This document shows, in pieces, positions 41,914 to 46,725 of a stretch of 46,725 bases of DNA. The notes below the pieces were generated by a model. The model did not search any database, was not told where the DNA came from, and saw nothing but the letters and a program-made list of their open reading frames with translations. The stretch spans positions 1 through 46,725 of the forward strand of contig CAMOIC010000008.1 in the NCBI GenBank assembly GCA_946615965.1. Reading direction: 5' to 3'. Within the stretch, counting starts at the first letter, position 1, and each line of letters begins with the position of its first letter. The position numbers were made by a program, and so were the translations under genes. Source of the stretch: UBA3700 sp002372775. GTDB lineage: Bacteria; Bacillota; Clostridia; Christensenellales; UBA3700.

Positions 41914-41945
41914 AAGGGTCCTGCGAAAATGTGAACAGGACCCTT
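41914..41945. terminator. Bidirectional terminator between ftsH and the dipeptidase gene
   Basis: AAGGGTCCTG pairs with CAGGACCCTT around CGAAAATGTGAA. Flanks provide TTATT on the plus strand and TTTATTTAA on the minus strand. Confidence 0.82.
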
Positions 41946-41948
41946 ATT

Positions 41949-43241
41949 CTATTCAAAACATAATTGTTTTATTGCTTCAACGTAAACGTTGTATGCTTTT
42001 TCAAAGCTCTCAAGAGAGATATGTTCATCTGCTTCATGTGCTGTTGATTCCTCGTTAGGGAAAACTGGACCAAATCCTACACCATGCTTTAATGCTCTTG
42101 CGTATGTTCCGCCGCCAATTGTAATAGGCTCCACTTTTTCGTTAGTTACTTTTTCATAGGCACTAAGCAATTTTTGAACAAGAGGATCATTTTTGTCTAC
42201 ATAAAGAGGATCTTGCTTATGCAAGATTTCACATTTACAATTTAGTGTCTTTGATACTTTTTCTATAATTTCCTCAGGAGAAATACAAATAGGATGTCTA
42301 AAATCTATTGTTAAATGTAATCTTTGATTAATTAAGTCTACAACACCTATATTGCATGTAAGATTTCCGCTCTTTTCATCACTAATTTTTAATTCAAAAC
42401 CTGCACCATCAATATCTTTTAAGATATTGTATAACTCAATATATTCTCCTTTTGCCGTTTCTGCTAGATACTTAAGAAGATGTAAAAATGCATTATCTCC
42501 TTTTTCTGGAGTAGAGCCATGAGCTGCAATTCCTAAAGCTTTTATAAATGTATGACCATTCTCGATTTTTGTTGAAACATTAATATCTAATGGTTTATCT
42601 AATACCCCATCATATTCTGCTTCACAAGAAGCGATAACCATGTTTGGTCTCTCGCCACCTTTTGCAGATAAAAGACCACTCGGAATAGGTAAATGAGCAA
42701 TAATATGAACAATACCTTTTTCACAATTAATAACAGGGAAATCTGCATCAGGAGATATTCCGGTATATGGCATTGTTTCAAGTTCGTTATATCTATCTAT
42801 ACATTTCCAACCAGTTTCTTCGTTGCCGCCGAAAATGAATTTTATCTTTTTAGTAGGCTTATAACCCTTATCTAACAGTTCTTTTACTGCAAACAAGCAT
42901 GCAAGAATAGGGCCTTTATCATCAAGAACCCCTCTTCCATAAAGAATGCCATTTCTAACTTCTCCAAGAGGTTTATAATGCCATTCTGCTTTGTTGTAAG
43001 GAACAACGTCAACGTGACCAAGAATTCCGAATTCTTCGCCTTCTCCTAAAATAGCAGTACCATAATAGCCACTTTCGTTATGCGTTTTAAAACCAAAAGA
43101 TTTTGCGATATCTAAGATCTTTTCAAGACTTTGGGCTACGCCCATTCCAAAAGGAGACTCCTTGCAAGGCGTTGCTTGAACAGAATCATAAGCAACAAGT
43201 TCTAATGTGCTATTAACTAAATCTTGAAAATATGAATTCAT
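41949..43241 (-). CDS. M20 peptidase, PepV-like dipeptidase
   Basis: The 430-residue metallopeptidase starts MNSYFQDLVNSTLELVAYDS and has the M20 marks: LGHVDVVPYNKAEWHY (first zinc His and Asp), GRGVLDDKGPILACLFAV, FGGNEETGWKCIDRY (catalytic Glu) and the last ligand HEADEHI. Within M20 it resembles the PepV/Sapep dipeptidase group. It cleaves short peptides in the cytoplasm. Start 43241 has GAGG five bases before; an in-frame ATG ten codons earlier has no ribosome binding site. It diverges from gltX. Confidence 0.9.
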   Translation of the reverse strand: MNSYFQDLVNSTLELVAYDSVQATPCKESPFGMGVAQSLEKILDIAKSFGFKTHNESGYYGTAILGEGEEFGILGHVDVVPYNKAEWHYKPLGEVRNGILYGRGVLDDKGPILACLFAVKELLDKGYKPTKKIKFIFGGNEETGWKCIDRYNELETMPYTGISPDADFPVINCEKGIVHIIAHLPIPSGLLSAKGGERPNMVIASCEAEYDGVLDKPLDINVSTKIENGHTFIKALGIAAHGSTPEKGDNAFLHLLKYLAETAKGEYIELYNILKDIDGAGFELKISDEKSGNLTCNIGVVDLINQRLHLTIDFRHPICISPEEIIEKVSKTLNCKCEILHKQDPLYVDKNDPLVQKLLSAYEKVTNEKVEPITIGGGTYARALKHGVGFGPVFPNEESTAHEADEHISLESFEKAYNVYVEAIKQLCFE

Positions 43242-43329
43242 ATGTACCTCACATCGCTTAATATTATACACTTTTATAATATTTTATGTTATGCTTATAA
43301 GGATTAAACCACAAAAAGAGGATTTTAAG

Positions 43330-44775
43330 ATGGAAAAGGTAAGAACAAGATTTGCTCCAAGTCCAACAGGATTTATGCATATTGGTAATTTAAGAACATG
43401 TTTATATGCTTATTTATGGGCTAAGAAACATAATGGTACATTCGTATTAAGAATTGAAGATACTGACCAAGAAAGATATGTAGAAGGGGCTGTTGATGTT
43501 ATTTATAGCACACTAAAGAAGGCTGGAATCAACCACGATGAAGGTCCAGATAAGGATGGTGGCTATGGTCCTTATATCCAAAGTGAAAGAAAACCTTTAT
43601 ATTTAAAATATGCTCAAGAGCTTGTTGAAAAGGGTGGTGCTTACTACTGCTTCTGTACAAAGGAAAGATTAGCAACTCTTAAGGATGAAAATGGTATTAC
43701 AAGATACGATAAACACTGTTTATCTTTATCTAAAGAAGAAGTTCAACAAAGAATTGCTGCTGGCGAACCATACGTAATTAGACAAAACATTCCAACAGAG
43801 GGTGTTAGTGAATATGACGATATGGTATTTGGTCATATTTCAGTTCCAAATAAGGATATGGAAGATGAAATCTTAATCAAGTCAGACGGAATGCCAACAT
43901 ACAATTTCGCAAACGTTGTAGATGATCACTTAATGAACATCAATTACGTAATTAGAGGTGTTGAATATCTATCTTCTACTCCAAAATACAATTTAATGTA
44001 CGACGCTTTTGGTTGGGAAAGACCTCATTATATGCACTTATCTCCTATTATGAAGGATGCTCAAAGAAAGTTATCTAAGAGATATGGAGATGCAAATTTC
44101 GAAGACTTTATTGCTAAGGGATATTTACCTGAAGCTATAGTTAACTATATTGCACTTCTTGGATGGGCTCCAAAGTCAAATCAAGAAAAGATGACAATGC
44201 AAGAAATGCTAGAACAATTTGATGTTGATGGTATTTCTCATTCACCAAGTATTTTTGATGAAGCAAAGATGCGTTGGTTAAATGGTGAATATATTAAGGA
44301 ATTAAGCGTTGACGATTTCGTTAAGTACGCAACTCCATATTTTGAACAAAGCAAAATCGCTGGAAAGTATGATTACAAGAAGCTTGCGGAATTATTAATT
44401 CCAAGAACCGAAATCTTCAGCGACATTCCAGAAAAGGTTAATTTCTTAGAAGAATTCGGTGAATTCGATGTTGAGATGTTCGAACATAAGAAGATGAAGA
44501 TAACAAAGGAAATTGCTCTATCTGTATTGAGAAAATGCGAAGAAGTATTGCCTTCTTTTGAGAAATGGGATAACGATTCTCTAAAGGAAATGTTAATGAA
44601 AACAGCAACAGATATGGGAATTAAAACAGGTCAAATCTTCTTACCATTAAGACTTGCCATCTCTGCAGCAGCATCTACTCCAGGTGGTGCTACAGAACTT
44701 GCTGTTCTATTAGGAAAAGAGGAAACTTTAAGAAGATTAAAGTTCTCAAGAGAGCTATTAGAGAGCAAAATGTAG
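43330..44775 (+). CDS. gltX: Glutamyl-tRNA synthetase
   Basis: The 481-residue class I synthetase starts MEKVRTRFAPSPTGFMHIGN, with the HIGH-like motif HIGN, FVLRIEDTDQER, CFCTKERL and the KMSKS-like KLSKRYGD. It charges tRNA-Glu, and in Firmicutes lacking GlnRS also tRNA-Gln, with GatCAB; none of those genes is here. Start 43330 follows AGAGGATTTTAAG; the in-frame ATG at 43291 does not fit. HipA toxins commonly phosphorylate this enzyme, so it may be a target of the kinase at 5647. AT-rich stem GCGTTTTATT/AATAAAATCGC follows. Confidence 0.95.
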   Translation: MEKVRTRFAPSPTGFMHIGNLRTCLYAYLWAKKHNGTFVLRIEDTDQERYVEGAVDVIYSTLKKAGINHDEGPDKDGGYGPYIQSERKPLYLKYAQELVEKGGAYYCFCTKERLATLKDENGITRYDKHCLSLSKEEVQQRIAAGEPYVIRQNIPTEGVSEYDDMVFGHISVPNKDMEDEILIKSDGMPTYNFANVVDDHLMNINYVIRGVEYLSSTPKYNLMYDAFGWERPHYMHLSPIMKDAQRKLSKRYGDANFEDFIAKGYLPEAIVNYIALLGWAPKSNQEKMTMQEMLEQFDVDGISHSPSIFDEAKMRWLNGEYIKELSVDDFVKYATPYFEQSKIAGKYDYKKLAELLIPRTEIFSDIPEKVNFLEEFGEFDVEMFEHKKMKITKEIALSVLRKCEEVLPSFEKWDNDSLKEMLMKTATDMGIKTGQIFLPLRLAISAAASTPGGATELAVLLGKEETLRRLKFSRELLESKM

Positions 44776-44806
44776 GGCGTTTTATTATATAAAGGAATAA
44801 AATCGC

Positions 44807-44920
44807 TTTACAAATAAAAAATTATAATGATATATTAGTAATACATTTTGAATATATTTTTTCAAAATCCTTGCTCCCAACTAGATTTGGGGGACACAGT
44901 CCAAAAGGAGGTTTTAAACA
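44807..44920 (+). promoter_or_regulatory. rpsF promoter and leader with hairpins
   Basis: TTTACA (about 44807-44812) and TATATT, 18 bases apart, followed by a leader with CTCCCAA (44874-44880) pairing with TTGGGGG (44887-44893) and GGAC/GTCC (44892-44902). The two overlap, so they are alternatives. The position suits S6 or S6:S18 autoregulation, but I did not find the bulged CCG of that motif. Confidence 0.45.
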
Positions 44921-45202
44921 ATGAACAAGTACGAACTATTATTCATTTTAGACAACGATGCTTCAGAAGAAACAAAGCAATCTATTATTGATAAGATTAG
45001 TACAATCATCACTTCAAACGAAGGAACAGTTGACACTTTAGATAAGTGGGGCACACGTAAGCTTGCCTATACTATTAACTTCAAGAATGAAGGATACTAT
45101 GTACTAGTTGAGTTCACAGCACCTGCTCAAGTTCCAGCTATGATCGATAGACAAATCCGTATCACAGATGAAGCTGTAAGATGCATGATTATCAGAAAAT
45201 AA
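44921..45202 (+). CDS. rpsF: 30S ribosomal protein S6
   Basis: The 93-residue protein matches S6: MNKYELLFILDNDASEETK, IVDTLDKWGTRKLAYTINFK-like and IDRQIRITDEAVRCMII. S6 binds S18 on the small subunit. AAAAGGAGGTTTTAAACA precedes the ATG. First gene of rpsF-ssb-rpsR, the normal order, with ssb 10 bases after its stop. Confidence 0.98.
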   Translation: MNKYELLFILDNDASEETKQSIIDKISTIITSNEGTVDTLDKWGTRKLAYTINFKNEGYYVLVEFTAPAQVPAMIDRQIRITDEAVRCMIIRK

Positions 45203-45212
45203 GGAGAAAAGT

Positions 45213-45626
45213 ATGAACAAGGTATTTTTAATTGGCAACATTTCAACAGACATTGAATCATCAACAACACAAAGTGGTGTAACTGTTGCAAGATTCTCTT
45301 TAGCAGTATCTAGAAGATTTGCAAAAGAAGGACAAGACAGTACAGACTTTTTCAATATCGTTTGTTGGAGACAACTTGCTGATATCTGCGCTAAGAATTT
45401 AGCTAAGGGTAGAAAAGTAGCAGTTTCTGGTTCAATTCAAATAAGAAAATACCAAGCTCAAGATGGATCAAACCGTCAAGCAGTAGATATTATCGCTGAT
45501 GATGTTGAATTCTTGAGTCCTCGTGGTGATAGCCAAGCCACAGAGAATACAGGTAAAACTCAATCTGCTCCTGCATCACAAGGTTTAGTTGAAGATGCTT
45601 CAGCTGATAGCGATTTACCATTTTAA
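45213..45626 (+). CDS. ssb: Single-stranded DNA-binding protein
   Basis: The 137-residue protein has the OB fold (MNKVFLIGNISTDIESS, RFSLAVSRRFA, DFFNIVCWRQLADICAKNL, GSIQIRKYQAQDG) and an acidic C-terminal tip ending SDLPF, which binds partner proteins. AAGGAGAAAAGT before ATG. Placed between rpsF and rpsR, so it is co-expressed with ribosomal proteins. No frameshift or truncation. Confidence 0.97.
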   Translation: MNKVFLIGNISTDIESSTTQSGVTVARFSLAVSRRFAKEGQDSTDFFNIVCWRQLADICAKNLAKGRKVAVSGSIQIRKYQAQDGSNRQAVDIIADDVEFLSPRGDSQATENTGKTQSAPASQGLVEDASADSDLPF

Positions 45627-45645
45627 TTAAAAGGAGATTAAGAAA

Positions 45646-45942
45646 ATGGAAGAAAAGGAAAATGTAGTTAGTGCTCCAGCAGCAGCTCCAGCAACTAATG
45701 GAAAGCGTCCATATAATGCCAATGCTAAGAAGGCTCCTCGTAGAAAGGTTTGCACATTCTGCTTAGATAAGGCTACAGAAATCGATTACAAGGATATTGC
45801 TAAATTACGTAAGTTCATTACAGAAAACGGCAAAATCGTTCCAAGTAGAAAGAATGGCGTTTGCGCTAAGCACCAAAGAATGTTAACTACAGCTATTAAG
45901 AGAGCTAGAGAAATGGCTTTACTACCATACGTAGCTGACTAA
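45646..45942 (+). CDS. rpsR: 30S ribosomal protein S18
   Basis: The 98-residue protein has the S18 core (RRKVCTFCLDKATEIDYKD, IAKLRKFITENGKIVPSRKNG, VCAKHQRMLTTAIKRARE). It is the cysteine-bearing form: CxxC and CxxH can bind zinc, whereas many bacteria lack them. An extra N-terminal tail of about 25 residues (SAPAAAPATNGKRPYNANAKK) precedes the core, longer than the usual 75-80 residues. AAGGAGATTAAGAAA before ATG. The last gene of the operon. Confidence 0.97.
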   Translation: MEEKENVVSAPAAAPATNGKRPYNANAKKAPRRKVCTFCLDKATEIDYKDIAKLRKFITENGKIVPSRKNGVCAKHQRMLTTAIKRAREMALLPYVAD

Positions 45943-45953
45943 TGGTAGTTTTT
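45921..45953 (+). terminator. Terminator of rpsF-ssb-rpsR
   Basis: ACTACCAT pairs with ATGGTAGT, with the rpsR stop codon in the loop, then TTTTGTT. Confidence 0.78.
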
Positions 45954-46010
45954 GTTATAAGACAGAGAAATCTGATCAAAAAACACAGAAATTATTAATA
46001 AAAATAAAGA

Positions 46011-46043
46011 ACAGGGATCACCAATAAATAGGTGGTCCTTCTT
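46011..46043. repeat. Duplicated terminator, copy 1 (3' side of the lipoprotein gene)
   Basis: A 33-bp sequence identical to 46637-46669, containing GGATCACC and GGTGGTCC, an 8-bp stem with one G-U. It lies just beyond the stop codon of the minus-strand lipoprotein gene and can terminate that gene. Confidence 0.85.
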
Positions 46044-46573
46044 TAATCAGCAGATTCATATTTTTGTAGTTCTTCTATTGTTGTAATATCACCAATATCA
46101 GCTTTAGAAACCCTCAATGCTTTTAATCCGTAACCATATACAATAGTTGGTGCTGGTCCGCTATGGCATCTTGATAAAGTTTCAACAGTTATTTTATCAG
46201 TAGATATATATACAGCTGTAGCTGTAATAGATGCGGTTCCCGGAGATTTCACCCAAAAATGGAAGATAACGTTGTATTCCTCAAAATATTCTTCATCAAA
46301 ATAATCGAAAATGGGTTCAGCGGCCGCTTCTTGTTTAACAACGCTTTTTAGAGAAGCAACATCTGTTGCTATAGCAACACGAGATCGTATTTTATCGTTT
46401 AAACCAACATCGCTATATGTTCTAATTAATTCGAAATCAATAAGATTCCCCAAATCAACAGGCTGTTCAATGACGGTAGATGGCGAGGCGTTATCATTGT
46501 TTTCAACACACGCACCAAATACAAGTGTAAAGAACGCGATTAAAAGCACAAGACTTAAAAATATTTTTTTCAT
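46043..46573 (-). CDS. Putative lipoprotein of unknown function
   Basis: The 176-residue protein has a signal-like start (MKKIFLSLVLLIAFFTLVFG) followed by a lipobox cysteine at residue 21 (LVFGAC) and a short polar linker. The body is a mix of polar beta-like segments (FDYFDEEYFEEYNVIFHFWV) with no family I recognise. GAGAGGGGTTT before ATG and a TATAAT about 30 bases upstream. The gene is framed by two identical 33-bp repeats. No partner gene or function is apparent. Confidence 0.78.
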   Translation of the reverse strand: MKKIFLSLVLLIAFFTLVFGACVENNDNASPSTVIEQPVDLGNLIDFELIRTYSDVGLNDKIRSRVAIATDVASLKSVVKQEAAAEPIFDYFDEEYFEEYNVIFHFWVKSPGTASITATAVYISTDKITVETLSRCHSGPAPTIVYGYGLKALRVSKADIGDITTIEELQKYESAD

Positions 46574-46636
46574 AAACCCCTCTCAATTACGTATTATAAA
46601 GGAGAAGACTTAATTATAAATTAAATAAAAAATTAG

Positions 46637-46669
46637 ACAGGGATCACCAATAAATAGGTGGTCCTTCTT
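46637..46669. repeat. Duplicated terminator, copy 2 (5' side of the lipoprotein gene)
   Basis: Identical over 33 bp to 46011-46043, offset by 626 bp, and again a GGATCACC/GGTGGTCC stem followed by TTCTTC on the plus strand. Confidence 0.85.
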
Positions 46670-46688
46670 CTTTCTGTTAATTAGGTGG

Positions 46689-46694
46689 TATAAT
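46689..46694 (+). promoter_or_regulatory. Extended -10 of a gene beginning beyond the window
   Basis: TATAAT with an upstream TGG, followed 15 bases later by AAGGAG (46710-46715). A gene probably starts at or just after the right edge of the window. Confidence 0.45.
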
Positions 46695-46725
46695 ATTACA
46701 AGAAAAGATAAGGAGCTTAAGTATT

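Noticed and set aside
46011..46725. IS element or transposon bounded by the 33-bp repeats
   Set aside because: The repeats are direct, not inverted, and no transposase is present; they are terminators.

Overview
The window looks like a chromosomal origin-proximal segment of a low-GC, Gram-positive-type bacterium (Firmicutes, most likely an uncultured Clostridia-class lineage). The evidence is the neighbourhood rpmH-rnpA-yidD-yidC-jag, parB, mnmE, mnmG-rsmG, dnaN, dnaA, recF-gyrB-gyrA, together with SpoIIIJ/Jag-type and DUF975 proteins, lipoproteins, the GGGtGRT/NifU-like pair, and AGGAGG-type ribosome binding sites. I saw no rRNA, CRISPR array, IS element or prophage. Species-level placement is not possible from this sequence alone.

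Left part (1-20.6 kb), almost all minus strand: tRNA-Leu(CAG); a DUF4097-like lipoprotein; the GGGtGRT + NifU-like pair; a histidine phosphatase (+); a Dabb/AlkD-like pair; a DUF975 membrane protein (+); an HTH/HipA-like kinase toxin-antitoxin-type pair with paired operators; then secG, smpB, metA and tmRNA (ssrA). After these come a phosphoglucomutase, a tilS-cca-rmuC-PHP operon, and an HD-mazG-dus-trmL operon. An AraC-type regulator ends this part. It diverges from a previously unlisted 23-codon peptide gene with a near-consensus ribosome binding site and AraC-like direct repeats in the shared promoter.

Middle (20.7-22.5 kb): about 1.7 kb without recognisable protein genes beyond the tiny peptide. 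It holds hairpins, one very good promoter-terminator pair (probable small RNA), a weaker second one, two parS-like palindromes and repeated promoter boxes before rpmH. Gene polarity switches here: 21 of 23 genes to the left are minus, 16 of 23 to the right are plus.

Right part (22.5-46.7 kb): rpmH-rnpA-yidD-yidC-jag (+), parB and mnmE (-), mnmG-rsmG (+), dnaN and dnaA (-), recF, gyrB, gyrA (+), glk (-), ftsH (+), a PepV-like dipeptidase (-), gltX (+), rpsF-ssb-rpsR (+), and a lipoprotein flanked by duplicated terminators. DnaA boxes lie on both sides of dnaA: six in the dnaA-dnaN gap, and five before dnaA, including four iterons at an exact 11-bp period. This is a bipartite oriC layout. dnaA-dnaN and parB-mnmE are inverted relative to the usual co-linear order.

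The genes form a replication/translation core (DnaA, DnaN, RecF, gyrase, RNase P protein, S6, S18, L34, tRNA modification, tmRNA rescue, YidC/SecG insertion), with two accessory modules of interest: the AraC-peptide locus and the HipA-like pair. A recurring oddity is -10 elements 6-9 nt before start codons (mnmE, mnmG, dnaA, recF, smpB, tilS), suggesting leaderless or nearly leaderless mRNAs.
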